Assembly: GCA_027490725.1 (NCBI GenBank)
Contig: JAIXXN010000073.1
Coordinates: forward strand, 1 to 64,000
Length of the DNA stretch: 64,000 nucleotides
Origin: Oxalobacteraceae bacterium
Lineage (GTDB): Bacteria > Pseudomonadota > Gammaproteobacteria > Burkholderiales > Burkholderiaceae_D
Reading direction: 5' to 3'
Part shown: positions 9,797 to 18,530 of the stretch, piece after piece
How the letters are laid out: each line of letters opens with the position of its first letter
Numbering within the stretch: the stretch's first letter is position 1
Notes under the pieces: model-generated
Seen by the model: the letters and a program-made list of their open reading frames with translations, nothing else
Told to the model about the DNA's origin: nothing
Databases searched by the model: none
Made by a program: the position numbers and the translations under genes

Positions 9797-9801
9797 ACCT
9801 G

Positions 9802-10236
9802 ATGGACTGTACGATTACCCGCCGTTCGCTGGCGTTTTCCCCGCAAGCCTATCCGCATGGCTGGCTGTTGATGTCGCTGGCATCGGCGCAATTTTTCGCG
9901 GTGCTGCAATTGCCGACCGACTGGAGCGCGCTGGGCATACTGCGCATCCTGCTGCTGGGTGGTTTTGGCTACGCGGTGTCGCTGGCAATGAACAACATTC
10001 CGGTGCGCGGCAGTGTGCTGACGCAGGGGCGTGTAGCGTTTCTCGGCCGGCTGGCACAATTCGGCTATCTGCCGCTGCCGCCTTCAGCGAGTGTTGACGG
10101 TGAACTTTACGAGCGCAGGGGCGGCGTTTTCGAAGCCCACGCTGGCACGATTCTGGTAGGTCCGGAGAATGGCGATAGTTTCAATGTCACCGTTCCCCTG
10201 CGTTTCTATCGTCTGTTAAAACGCATGCAGCAATGA
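9802..10236 (+). CDS. Unknown small protein with one or two hydrophobic segments
   Basis: I do not recognise this 144-residue protein. The N-terminal third holds two hydrophobic stretches (about residues 20-35 and 44-62, the second ILRILLLGGFGYAVSLAM), so it may be membrane associated. The C-terminal half is soluble and ends RFYRLLKRMQQ. GGAG precedes the ATG by five bases and codon use fits the neighbours, so it is probably a real gene. It follows paaZ by 86 bases. Its stop codon falls in a 15-base tandem duplication. Confidence 0.6.
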   Translation: MDCTITRRSLAFSPQAYPHGWLLMSLASAQFFAVLQLPTDWSALGILRILLLGGFGYAVSLAMNNIPVRGSVLTQGRVAFLGRLAQFGYLPLPPSASVDGELYERRGGVFEAHAGTILVGPENGDSFNVTVPLRFYRLLKRMQQ

Positions 10237-10250
10237 CGCATGCAGCAATG
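10221..10250. repeat. 15-base tandem duplication across a stop codon
   Basis: The unit ACGCATGCAGCAATG occurs twice in direct tandem (10221-10235 and 10236-10250), followed by a partial third ACGCAGTAG. The copy encodes the last four codons plus part of the stop of the preceding gene, so the second copy preserves the same ending if the first stop is read through. Confidence 0.85.
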
Positions 10251-10300
10251 ACGCAGTAGAAATGAGGCGGCGCTGATTTCACAGGCCGCCCGCGATCAGT

Positions 10301-11530
10301 CTACTTGCGCAGACCAAACGGATCATCGATGCTGTGGGCCGGTTCGGTGAACCATTTCGGACCTTGCTCGGTCATGTAGAAATGGTCTTCGTGACGCACA
10401 CCGAATTCGCCGGGAATGCAGATCATCGGTTCGTTCGAGAAGCACATGCCCACATCCAGCGGGGTTTTATCACCACCCACCAGATACGGCCACTCGTGAA
10501 TATCGAGACCGATGCCGTGGCCGGTGCGGTGCGGCAGACCCGGTAATTTGTAGCCGGGACCGAAGCCATCGGCTTCCAGCGAACGGCGCGCCGCCGCATC
10601 AACTTGCTCGCATGGCACGCCTAACTGGGCCGCCTTGAAGGCCGCCAACTGGGCTGCCTTTTCGCTATTCCACACCGAACGCTGACGCTCGCTGATGGCG
10701 CCGTACACATAGGTGCGGGTAATGTCGGATATGTAGTTGTGCAGTTTGCAGCCCGTGTCGATCAGCACAGTGTCGCCTTCGCGCAACGTCTGCACATAGC
10801 TGACGCCATGCGGGTAAGCGGTGGCTTCGCCAAACAGCACGATCACGAAGTAGGAACCGGAGGCGCCTACCTTGCGGTGTGCCTGATTGATAAATTCTTC
10901 CACTTCGACGGTAGTGATGCCGGGGCGCAGAATGCTGGCGGTGGCGACATGCACGGCCAGCGTCATGTCTTTGGCGCGCTGCATCAGGGCGATTTCATTG
11001 GGCGACTTGCGGGTGCGGCAGTGTGCCGTGACGCTGCGGGCGTTTTCCAGTGCGTAGCCTTCGGCTAGCGGGCGGATGCCGTCGTAGATGAAGAAGGCAG
11101 CGCTCTCGCAAATGCCGATGCGCGGCGCACTGGCAGCTGCAGCAGCCGGCGCGATGCCCATGCGCTGCAGGGTCGTGATGAAGAGCTGGTAAGGGCTTTC
11201 GTGTTCGTGCCAGGTATTCACCACGCCATCGACCAGCATGAAGTCTTTCAGGGTGCTTTCCTCGAACGCCGGCGCGATGTATTCGACCGCACCGCTGGCT
11301 GGCAGGATCGCCCCGACCATGCGCTCGCTGGCGTACCAGCGGGTGCCGGTGAAGTAGGTCAGGTTGGCGCCGGCATTAATATAGATGGCGGCGATGCCCT
11401 GGGCCTGCATGTAGGCCTGCGCCTTGGCGATGCGTTGCAGGTGTTCTTCTTTGCCGATCGGGACCGCGCCTGCGGTCATATCGGACAGGGAGGCCAGAGC
11501 CTCGGCGATGGTTTTGCCACCTATGGTCAT
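10301..11530 (-). CDS. M24-family metallopeptidase (Xaa-Pro peptidase type)
   Basis: The 409-residue protein has a creatinase-like N-terminal domain (about 1-175) and a pita-bread M24 catalytic domain. All five metal ligands are visible: D258 in LIDTG, D269 in YISDITR, H338 in TGHGIGLD, E367 in SNEPMI and E381 in RHEDHFY. It lacks a signal peptide, so it should act in the cytosol on proline-containing peptides. It stands alone on the minus strand, convergent with the small gene before it. Substrate specificity within M24B cannot be read from sequence. Confidence 0.85.
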   Translation of the reverse strand: MTIGGKTIAEALASLSDMTAGAVPIGKEEHLQRIAKAQAYMQAQGIAAIYINAGANLTYFTGTRWYASERMVGAILPASGAVEYIAPAFEESTLKDFMLVDGVVNTWHEHESPYQLFITTLQRMGIAPAAAAASAPRIGICESAAFFIYDGIRPLAEGYALENARSVTAHCRTRKSPNEIALMQRAKDMTLAVHVATASILRPGITTVEVEEFINQAHRKVGASGSYFVIVLFGEATAYPHGVSYVQTLREGDTVLIDTGCKLHNYISDITRTYVYGAISERQRSVWNSEKAAQLAAFKAAQLGVPCEQVDAAARRSLEADGFGPGYKLPGLPHRTGHGIGLDIHEWPYLVGGDKTPLDVGMCFSNEPMICIPGEFGVRHEDHFYMTEQGPKWFTEPAHSIDDPFGLRK

Positions 11531-11627
11531 TTTTATATCCCTCTATCCCTGGGTGTGTGCTTGCTGCTGACTGGTACGCCGCGCGCTTGTGTCGCTTGGC
11601 GTCAGGCGGGGATGATAGCAGCTTTAT

Positions 11628-11685
11628 GCCTGCGGACTTGCCGCAGGCAGGCTTTCAGGCCTTACCGATATGCCGATTTCGGCAT
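11628..11685 (-). other. Two GC-rich hairpins between the M24 gene and the M4 protease gene
   Basis: An 8-base stem GCCTGCGG / CCGCAGGC lies at 11628-11648, and the palindrome ATGCCGATTTCGGCAT lies at 11670-11685 just after the minus-strand protease stop. Neither has a U tract on the minus strand, so they are at best weak termination or mRNA 3' end elements. Confidence 0.3.
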
Positions 11686-13926
11686 CTAGCGGGTCAGCAG
11701 ACTCACCTTGTCGATGACGAAGAAGCTGGCCTTGGAACGGTCTTCGTGCATGGCGAAGCTCAGGGTGACGGTTTTGCCATTCTGCTCCAGCAGGTCGAAG
11801 CTGTGCAGCTGGTAGCCGGCGGCGGCATCCTGGTTGCTGTAACGGCCGATGGTACGCAGTACTTTTCCGCTGCTATCCTTCAGCGTCACGGTGAGTTGAT
11901 CATAGACGTAGGGATGGATCTCACTGGTCTCGATATGCAGGGCGAAGGACAACCTCGCCTGCGTGGCACCGGCCGGAATACTGACGCTCTGCGTCAGCGT
12001 CTGATTGGTGGTTTTGCCTGTGCCACCGAGTCGCGCGTAGCGTGTGCCCTGGTAGGGGAGTTGCGCGGGGTCGCTGACTATGCTGGCAGTGCTGCCTTTC
12101 CAGCCAGTGCTGCCCTCTTCGAAACCACCATTGAGTACCCGTTCGGTGCCGCCCGGATCGCCACCGCCGCTATCGGCTTCATCTACATCGGCACCGACAT
12201 TGATGGCCGCGTAGGCGCGTTGCACCGCCGTCGCTTCTCTGGAGTCCGGCCCGTACAGTTCCTGTGCCGCCGCCAGTACCTTGTTGCGCGCATCGATATA
12301 GCCAGTGGTCGAGGTGAACTTGGTGGTCAGCGCACGGAACCAGATGCGGTAAGCCTTGTCGTTGCCGATGCCGTGCATGGCGGCCGGCTGGCGGGTCAGG
12401 TATTTGCTGTAGAAGTCGGAGGCCGGATCGGCATTCGAGCCTTGTGACAGAAAATAGAACATGCGGTTATTCGGTCCGCTGGAATAGTGGACGTCGAGGT
12501 ATTTCAGCGAACTACTCCAGGCATCGGGACTGCTGCCATCTTTGCTGGGACGGTACATCCAGCGTAGTGGCTGCCCTGATTTGCTGATTTCCTTCCCCAT
12601 CATCCAGTCATTGCCAGTGGCCGGGATCAGCGCGCCGCTGCCGCCCGCGCGCGCGTAGGCTTCCACCATTTCGCCGCCGAGGTCCGAGTTCGATTCGTTC
12701 AGCCCACCCGATTCACCGGCATACACCAGATCGGCAGTAGCAGCGGTCACGCCGTGCGACATCTCGTGGCCGATCACATCGATCGAGCCCAGACTATTGA
12801 AGCTATTGCCATCACCGATGTACATGCATTTGCAGCTGTCGTCGTAGAAGGCGTTGTCATAGCGGGTGTCGACGTGAACCGCGATGTAGGTGGCGGTGTT
12901 GTTACCGTCCAGTGAATGCCAGCCTAGCGCGTTGCGGTGCGCGTCGTAGGTGTTCATCAGTCCCCACAGCGCATTTACGGCGGCGGTCTGGCCATTGGCA
13001 TTGCTGGTGCTGCCGCCGTTGACATACTGTTTGCCATCGCCCCAGACATTACTGTGATTGGTGTAGATGCTGCCGGGGTCGGGATTCTCGGCAGAACTGT
13101 GATCGGCGTTGGTGATTGCCATACCGCCGTAGCGGCCAGCGTTGCCACGGCTGGTATCGAGCATCTGGAAACCGCTGGCGGTGCTGCTGGTATTGATCGG
13201 CACCACGCCGTTGTACTGGCTATTGCCGGTGCCGACGGCGCTCTTCAGTGCTGGCCACTGGGCGATGATGACACCGCTCGTGGCATCGACGATGGTGTCG
13301 TAATACACCGGCTTGCCGTCCTGCGCCATGCGGGTCTTGACATAGTAGGCCAGCGCGTAGCGCTCGATGGTTTCCTGCAGATCGGCGGCATTCAGTTCGG
13401 TCTCCGGTTTGCCCAGCGCGGCCGGCAGCCTGACCGTCTTCGCGACCGGATAGATCAGCAGTTCTGCGCCGGGCGGCCAGCGGTGACTGCCGCGTGGCGC
13501 CACCGATTCGGCAGCAATCCGGATTGCATCGGCCGCATTGATGGCGGGCGCGGTTGTGGCGGTGGAGAGGGGCGCCAGTGTTGCGCCGGTGCTGCGCCGG
13601 TCGGTGCTGGCAACGCTGACGATGGCGCCGCCGTTATCGGTTACCACCACCGATTCCGAACCGAAGATGCGTAGGCCTTTGTAGGTGTGCTGGGTGCGCA
13701 CGATTTTCTGGCCGGCCGCACCGGGGTGCTGGCTGCTCAGGCGTACACTCAGTTCCGGCATCAGCCCTCGCGCTGTGTCCATGGCGCTCAGCTGGGTGAG
13801 CAGGTTGCCGCTCTGCTGCGGCGATAAGGTGGTAATCGGTGCTGCCATCCGCTGTGCGGCAGCGCCGTGGGCGCTGATGGCAGCGATGAGCAGCGCGCAG
13901 GCGTGGCGCTGGCGTGTGGGTTTCAT
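11686..13926 (-). CDS. Secreted thermolysin-like neutral metallopeptidase (M4), short paralogue
   Basis: This 746-residue preproprotein has a signal peptide ending near HGAAAQ, an FTP/PepSY propeptide (about 30-230) and an M4 catalytic domain. The zinc motif is HEMSH at about 387-391, with third ligand E411 in GGLNESNSD and a likely catalytic His in DVHYSSGPNN. A C-terminal jelly-roll-like domain starts at RVLNGGFEEGSTGW. Two adjacent ATGs (13929 and 13926) follow GGGAG; the second has better spacing. It is paralogous to the gene at 22968 but lacks that protein's Ig-like domain. It lies downstream of the pilus-like operon on the same strand. Confidence 0.92.
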   Translation of the reverse strand: MKPTRQRHACALLIAAISAHGAAAQRMAAPITTLSPQQSGNLLTQLSAMDTARGLMPELSVRLSSQHPGAAGQKIVRTQHTYKGLRIFGSESVVVTDNGGAIVSVASTDRRSTGATLAPLSTATTAPAINAADAIRIAAESVAPRGSHRWPPGAELLIYPVAKTVRLPAALGKPETELNAADLQETIERYALAYYVKTRMAQDGKPVYYDTIVDATSGVIIAQWPALKSAVGTGNSQYNGVVPINTSSTASGFQMLDTSRGNAGRYGGMAITNADHSSAENPDPGSIYTNHSNVWGDGKQYVNGGSTSNANGQTAAVNALWGLMNTYDAHRNALGWHSLDGNNTATYIAVHVDTRYDNAFYDDSCKCMYIGDGNSFNSLGSIDVIGHEMSHGVTAATADLVYAGESGGLNESNSDLGGEMVEAYARAGGSGALIPATGNDWMMGKEISKSGQPLRWMYRPSKDGSSPDAWSSSLKYLDVHYSSGPNNRMFYFLSQGSNADPASDFYSKYLTRQPAAMHGIGNDKAYRIWFRALTTKFTSTTGYIDARNKVLAAAQELYGPDSREATAVQRAYAAINVGADVDEADSGGGDPGGTERVLNGGFEEGSTGWKGSTASIVSDPAQLPYQGTRYARLGGTGKTTNQTLTQSVSIPAGATQARLSFALHIETSEIHPYVYDQLTVTLKDSSGKVLRTIGRYSNQDAAAGYQLHSFDLLEQNGKTVTLSFAMHEDRSKASFFVIDKVSLLTR

Positions 13927-14043
13927 CATATTCTCCCTCGATAGACTGTTCCGGCTGGCGTCGGGCGACACCAGTGGCTCCGCTTGGCGGATAGAACACG
14001 CTAGAGCGGCGCGGCATGCGGGGTACTGTGGCACATCAATATG

Positions 14044-14565
14044 TCAGCGTTTGGGCTGTGTCGCCTGCTCGCTGGTGTACAGATCGAAGGGGTAGGTGAA
14101 TCGCCAGTCGGCGTAGCGGCTCTTTCTGGCCAGACCGGCGTCGTCATCGTGGAAGTGATCCTGTTTGATGGGCTGCTGTAGCGAGCGCGAATGGATGCCG
14201 ACGATACGGCCCTGCTGGCGGATCAGCTGCCAGTCCGGCTGGCCCGTGACAGGATCGCGGTACAGGCGCCGCAGATGGCGCACGGCTTGCGGGAAGCGCC
14301 CGTCATGCAGCAGATCTTCGAGGCTGAGCGGATACTGCCCCTGCCCCTGTGCCGGCCCGCTAGCCTTGTAGTAGCTCTCCAGCGCATGGCGGAACTCATG
14401 GCCGATGAATAGCAACTCGCGCTCTTTGTCGCGGCGCATGGCAGTGGTGTACAGCTCACCGGCAATGCTTAGCCCGACACCCATGAAGGCCACCAGCATC
14501 AGGGTCCACAGATAGGCCAGACCCTGCTGACGCGGCGCCTTATAGCGACTGGTAGGCAATGCCAT
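14044..14565 (-). CDS. Prepilin-like protein with atypical cleavage site
   Basis: The 173-residue product has a type IV pilin-like N-terminal helix: RQQG, then LAYLWTLMLVAFMGVGLSIA, then a helix ending YTTAMRRDKERELL. The residue five after the Gly is Trp instead of the usual Glu, as seen in some minor pseudopilins. The HALESYYKASG and PLSLEDLLHD segments match the GspG-like soluble region. It is the last gene of the operon and overlaps the preceding pilin gene by 26 bases. It is probably a minor or tip component. Confidence 0.75.
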   Translation of the reverse strand: MALPTSRYKAPRQQGLAYLWTLMLVAFMGVGLSIAGELYTTAMRRDKERELLFIGHEFRHALESYYKASGPAQGQGQYPLSLEDLLHDGRFPQAVRHLRRLYRDPVTGQPDWQLIRQQGRIVGIHSRSLQQPIKQDHFHDDDAGLARKSRYADWRFTYPFDLYTSEQATQPKR

Positions 14566-14914
14566 CGCGGGTTTTTCCCGGTGCGCCGCTGCGGATATCG
14601 GCCACGCCCGGTTTGTCGGGATCGGCAGATGGTAGCAGTTGCCAGGTGGTGGAGGATTCCGTTACCGGATCAAGCGGGATGCTGCGGAAGTAGTGCCGGC
14701 TGACCAGATCGCCCAGCGAGGCCGGGTACTCGCCCTTGTCGGCGTAGTATTTGTCGATACCGCTGCGCAGTACCTGCAGATTTTCCATCAGGGCGACTTC
14801 CCGGGAACGCTGCACCGAAGCGAAATAGCGCGGCAGAGCGATGGTCAGCAGCAGTGAAATAATCGCCAGCACTACTAGCAGTTCAACCAGCGTGAATCCG
14901 TGATTGCGTTTCAT
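14540..14914 (-). CDS. GspG-like prepilin
   Basis: The 124-residue protein has a canonical class III signal: MKRNHG, then FTLVELLVVLAIISLLLTIA with Glu at position +5. The soluble part contains LQVLRSGIDKYYADKGEYPASLGDLV and IPLDPVT, characteristic of GspG-type major pseudopilins. It needs a prepilin peptidase, which is not encoded in this window. It follows the 14919 gene by 4 bases and is ninth in the operon. Confidence 0.88.
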   Translation of the reverse strand: MKRNHGFTLVELLVVLAIISLLLTIALPRYFASVQRSREVALMENLQVLRSGIDKYYADKGEYPASLGDLVSRHYFRSIPLDPVTESSTTWQLLPSADPDKPGVADIRSGAPGKTRDGIAYQSL

Positions 14915-14918
14915 GGTT

Positions 14919-15401
14919 TTACCATTGGTTGAGGGGGATGCCGTTCAGACCGATGAGGGGCGAACGGGAGCTGATGTCGAACACGTCTTCGCCCTGGCGC
15001 GGGCTATCCGGCGGCGACGCATACGAGCGTAGGGCCCAGCCGGCGCTGGCAGGGCTGTCTTTGGCAGCAAAGGGATCACGCGGAATGCGGCGCAGGAAGT
15101 AGATCGTCTGTTTGCGCGGGCTGCGCTGGTCCGGCACGCCTTCCACCAGATCTTCCAGCTTTTTCGGGTAACCGGAATCACCGATGGCGAGCTTGATACG
15201 GCCATTGTCGGCGGCACGTTTGTAGGCGTCGATGCCTTCGCGTAGTTCGATCAGTGCCGTGCGCAGCTGATGTTCTTTGTCGCGCTGCAGCGCTACCTGC
15301 GCCATCGGTGCGGCCACCATGGCCAGCGTTGCGAGGATGGCGAGGGTGATCATCAGCTCGATGAAAGTGAAGCCGCGCGGCTGCAAGGCGGACATATTCA
15401 C
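14919..15401 (-). CDS. GspG-like prepilin (larger)
   Basis: The 160-residue protein starts MNMSALQPRG, followed by FTFIELMITLAILATLAMVA, with Glu at +5. The soluble domain has LIELREGIDAYKRAADNG, GYPKKLEDLVEG and IPRDPF, again GspG-like. The start is GTG at 15401, giving a 4-base GTGA overlap with the secretin stop; ATG at 15395 is an alternative. Two GspG-like proteins in one operon suggest a heteropolymeric or duplicated filament. Confidence 0.85.
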   Translation of the reverse strand: MNMSALQPRGFTFIELMITLAILATLAMVAAPMAQVALQRDKEHQLRTALIELREGIDAYKRAADNGRIKLAIGDSGYPKKLEDLVEGVPDQRSPRKQTIYFLRRIPRDPFAAKDSPASAGWALRSYASPPDSPRQGEDVFDISSRSPLIGLNGIPLNQW

Positions 15402-17356
15402 TGAGCCTTTTTCGGAGCGTTGGGCAGCGTGCCGGTGGCGACCGGCTTTCCGGCTGGCGCAGTCGCGCCGCCGGTCATGCCGAAGGCGGAGGTGGCAGGC
15501 GGGTCGAGCGGCGCTGGGGCGGTAGCCGGTGACAGCCCTGCAGCCGGTGTTAGGTCGTTGTCGCCGGTCGCGTAGCTGCCGGCAAGCTGGCTGCGGCCAC
15601 CGATATCGGTTTCGGTGCCGGAGTTGAATTCGGCCGCCGACAATTCGGGGCGGCGCAGTGAGCGCAGCACGCGCGGCGTGATCGATAGGACGATCTCGCT
15701 GCGGGTGCTGTCATCCTTCTGGCTGCCGAACAGACGGCTCATCACAGGCAGTTCGCCGATACCCGGCACTTTGTTGCCATTGCTCCGGTCTTCATCGCTG
15801 ATCAGCCCTGCCAGTACCTGGGTTTCTCCATCCTTCAGGCGCAGCACGGTGGCAGCACTGCGGGTGCCGATCTGATATGCCTGCGTGCCGGATTTGCTGA
15901 CGATCTCCTTGACCACGTTGCTGACTTCCAGATTGATCTTGATCGCCACTTCATCATCCAGATGGATATTCGGTTCCACATCGAGCTTGAGGCCCACTTC
16001 CACATAATTCACGCTATCGGCGCTGACGCCGTTATTGGTGGTCACGGTAATCACCGGCACCCGGTCGCCGATCAGGATCTTGGCTTTGTCCTTGTTGCGC
16101 ACCCGGATGCGCGGATTGGCGAGGATATTGCTGTCGGTGTCGGTGCGGTTGGCATTCAGCGTTACAGCGCCTAGCGCAAGGCCGATATTGCCGCCATTGA
16201 TGCGCTGCAGATCCGCGACTTTTAGCCCGCCAGGCTGGCCGCTCGCGAGCAGGGTCAGACCCGCAGTGTCGGGCCAGCGTATCCCCAGTTCCTGAATCCG
16301 GGTGCGCTTCACTTCCAGTACTTCCACTTCCAGCATCACTTCGGGGTCGGCGACATCCTGCACGGCGATGATGCGTTCGGCCATGCGGATCATTTCCGGC
16401 GTGTCGCGCATGATGATGGTGCCGATGCGTTCGTCGGTGACGATGTCGCGCGCCTTGAGCAAGGTTTTCAGCGAGAAAGCGACCGTTTTCACGTCCGCAT
16501 TGGCCAGGAAGAAGCTACGTACCAGCAGCTGCTGATAGTCCTTCTGTTTTTGCGGCGTATTCGGGTAGATGGTGATCGAGCGTTCGCCGCTGATGCTCTG
16601 CTCCAGCTGGTTCGCGCCCAGCAGCATGGCGATGGCCGTCTCGATACTGGTGTCGCGTACCGAGATGGTGGCGCGCAGGGTTGGATCGACGTCGCGATCA
16701 AATACGAAATTCAGGCCCGATACCTTGCCGATAAAGTCGAAGATGGCGCGCACCGGCGCGTCGCGAAATTCCAGTGTGACCGGCTTGCGGTAGGCCGCAG
16801 CGAGTCGGCCACCGGCGGGCCGCAGACGTGCCTGCGCGTCGGCCAGCCGGTCCTTCAGGCGTTGTAGTTCGCGTTGCTGCGGACGTTGTGCCAGCAGGGG
16901 GCGTAGCAGTTCCTGCGCTTGCGCCAGTTGCGCCTCGCCGCCCTGCTGCAACAGGCTCTCGGCCTGATTCAGCACGAGTTGCTGGCGCTGGTCCTGTGCC
17001 AGTGTCTGCAGCCCCTGTCGGGCCATGGTGTTACTGGCTTCAATGCCGAGTACTTGCTGGTAGAGCGCGCTAGCAGCCTCGCTCTGGCCGCTGCTGCGCA
17101 GCGTTTCGGCGCGCCCGTTCAGGGCATTGATCAGGCGTAGTTTGCGGCCCAGCAAGGCGATCCGGTATTCGGCATTATGCGGCTCCTCCCGACTGGCCTG
17201 TTCCAGTCGTGCCAGACCCTGCTCGATCTGGCCGGCATCCAGCAGGGCATTCCCTTCTTTAAAAGCCTGATTACCGGCGCAGGCGCTAAGGAGCAGACTG
17301 ACCAGCAGTACGGCGACGCTGCGGTTACGCAGCGGTAGAACCAAGACGGATTTCAA
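15398..17356 (-). CDS. Secretin (GspD/PilQ/MshL-like) lipoprotein
   Basis: The 652-residue product should form the outer-membrane ring of the machine. The signal peptide ends in a lipobox LLLSAC with C26. Residues about 30-170 are TPR-like with Ala/Gln-rich helices. An AMIN/secretin N-domain follows (FRDAPVRAIFDFIGKVSGL), and the secretin domain lies at about 380-560 with VPGIGELPVMSRLFGS and SEIVLSITPRVLR. The C-terminus is Pro/Ala-rich. The start is TTG at 17356, preceded by AGGGG and overlapping the upstream stop by 4 bases. Confidence 0.88.
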   Translation of the reverse strand: MKSVLVLPLRNRSVAVLLVSLLLSACAGNQAFKEGNALLDAGQIEQGLARLEQASREEPHNAEYRIALLGRKLRLINALNGRAETLRSSGQSEAASALYQQVLGIEASNTMARQGLQTLAQDQRQQLVLNQAESLLQQGGEAQLAQAQELLRPLLAQRPQQRELQRLKDRLADAQARLRPAGGRLAAAYRKPVTLEFRDAPVRAIFDFIGKVSGLNFVFDRDVDPTLRATISVRDTSIETAIAMLLGANQLEQSISGERSITIYPNTPQKQKDYQQLLVRSFFLANADVKTVAFSLKTLLKARDIVTDERIGTIIMRDTPEMIRMAERIIAVQDVADPEVMLEVEVLEVKRTRIQELGIRWPDTAGLTLLASGQPGGLKVADLQRINGGNIGLALGAVTLNANRTDTDSNILANPRIRVRNKDKAKILIGDRVPVITVTTNNGVSADSVNYVEVGLKLDVEPNIHLDDEVAIKINLEVSNVVKEIVSKSGTQAYQIGTRSAATVLRLKDGETQVLAGLISDEDRSNGNKVPGIGELPVMSRLFGSQKDDSTRSEIVLSITPRVLRSLRRPELSAAEFNSGTETDIGGRSQLAGSYATGDNDLTPAAGLSPATAPAPLDPPATSAFGMTGGATAPAGKPVATGTLPNAPKKAQ

Positions 17357-17913
17357 TGAGTGTCCCCTACAGCGAGTATTTGTTTCTGATTGAGTGGCAG
17401 ATAGATGAAGATCATGCGCTTGTCGTCGGCGGCTTCCAGCAGGTACTGATCGGTGACGCGTTCACCCGGACGGGCCAGCAGGTTCTGGCCATCCATTTGC
17501 AGGAAGTAGGCCGTCTGGCCATCGTCGCTGTAGCGCCCCATAAACTGGAATGGCAGGGCTGGCGCAGCGTCGCTCGGCGCTTTGCTGACGACTGGCTGCG
17601 CCGCTGCAGCGGCGCCAGCTTGCGCCAGCTGCTTGCCGGTCAGCTGCGGCGACCAGCGCTGCTTGGCGAAGAGATTCCCCAGCTCCTCCTCCTCCCCCTC
17701 GTTGCGCGCGGCGATGTGCAGACTGGCTCTCAGCGCTTCGGCGCTGGCGCCCGTTTCGGCGCGCACTGACGCCGCGCTGGCGGGCCTGACCATGTGGCTG
17801 GCGGATTCCGCGCGTGCGGCCGCGGGCGACACCACGCCAGGTTCGGCGTCGGGCGCAAACCACGCTGCGATCAGAGTGGCCGCTGCGGCGGCGCTGAGCA
17901 GCATTTTTCTCAT
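17353..17913 (-). CDS. PilP/GspC-like periplasmic linker protein
   Basis: The 186-residue protein has an N-terminal hydrophobic anchor (LLSAAAAATLIAAWFA), an Ala/Ser-rich middle and a C-terminal beta domain beginning LPFQFMGRYSDDGQTAYFLQ. That domain resembles the HR/PilP-type modules that bind secretin N-domains. The position, between the PilO-like gene and the secretin, supports a linker role. It overlaps both neighbours by 4 bases. Sequence identity to a named family is not clear, so this is a contextual call. Confidence 0.6.
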   Translation of the reverse strand: MRKMLLSAAAAATLIAAWFAPDAEPGVVSPAAARAESASHMVRPASAASVRAETGASAEALRASLHIAARNEGEEEELGNLFAKQRWSPQLTGKQLAQAGAAAAAQPVVSKAPSDAAPALPFQFMGRYSDDGQTAYFLQMDGQNLLARPGERVTDQYLLEAADDKRMIFIYLPLNQKQILAVGDTH

Positions 17914-18530
17914 CGGCCGCGCTCCTGTCGCACCAGCAATACCAGCTGGATGCGTGCTTCGACTTCGCCCGCTTCGATCTGCGTGCGCTTGAAGGCGACC
18001 GCTTCCAGCGTCAGCGTGGGCATGGCCTGCAGGGCATGGATCAGGAAGTCCTGTGTGCTGGCGTAGTCGGCACGGATCGGCAGCGTGATCCGGTAACGCA
18101 GGAAGTCGGCGCGGCTCTCGGCTTCTGCCTTGTATTCCGCTTTGCTCAGCGTGATGCCATGGCTTTCGGCGATCTCGACCAGTTGCCGGAGATGGTCGGG
18201 AATCGCCGTGTGCTCAGGAAGATAGGCGTAGAAGGCGGCGATGCTGCTGGCGCTATCAGCGACCCTGGGCGAGGTAGCCGCACCTGCAGCCGCGCTGGCA
18301 GCCGCGCTGACAGCAGTTTGCAGCTGTCGTAGCAGGACCTGCTGCTGTTGCTGCAGCTGGAGCGCATGCCACTGTGCCAGTAACGCCAGCAGGGCACAGG
18401 CAATGCCGGCAGCGGCGGCCGGCCCGAGCTGGCGCAGCAGACGGCGGCTTTGCCACAGTAGTTTGGCAAGTGGACGCGCCACCAGACGCGCGCCGGACTG
18501 TGCGTGGTGTGCCTGATTTACTGGCGCCAT
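17910..18530 (-). CDS. PilO/GspM-like inner-membrane protein
   Basis: The 206-residue protein has a short cytosolic basic N-terminus, one membrane helix (AAAAGIACALLALLAQW, about 39-55), a Gln-rich coiled coil (HALQLQQQQQVLLRQLQ) and a periplasmic ferredoxin-like domain with LVEIAESHGITLSKAEY. This is the layout of PilO and GspM. It overlaps the PilN-like gene by 13 bases. PilN and PilO normally form a heterodimer. Confidence 0.7.
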   Translation of the reverse strand: MAPVNQAHHAQSGARLVARPLAKLLWQSRRLLRQLGPAAAAGIACALLALLAQWHALQLQQQQQVLLRQLQTAVSAAASAAAGAATSPRVADSASSIAAFYAYLPEHTAIPDHLRQLVEIAESHGITLSKAEYKAEAESRADFLRYRITLPIRADYASTQDFLIHALQAMPTLTLEAVAFKRTQIEAGEVEARIQLVLLVRQERGR

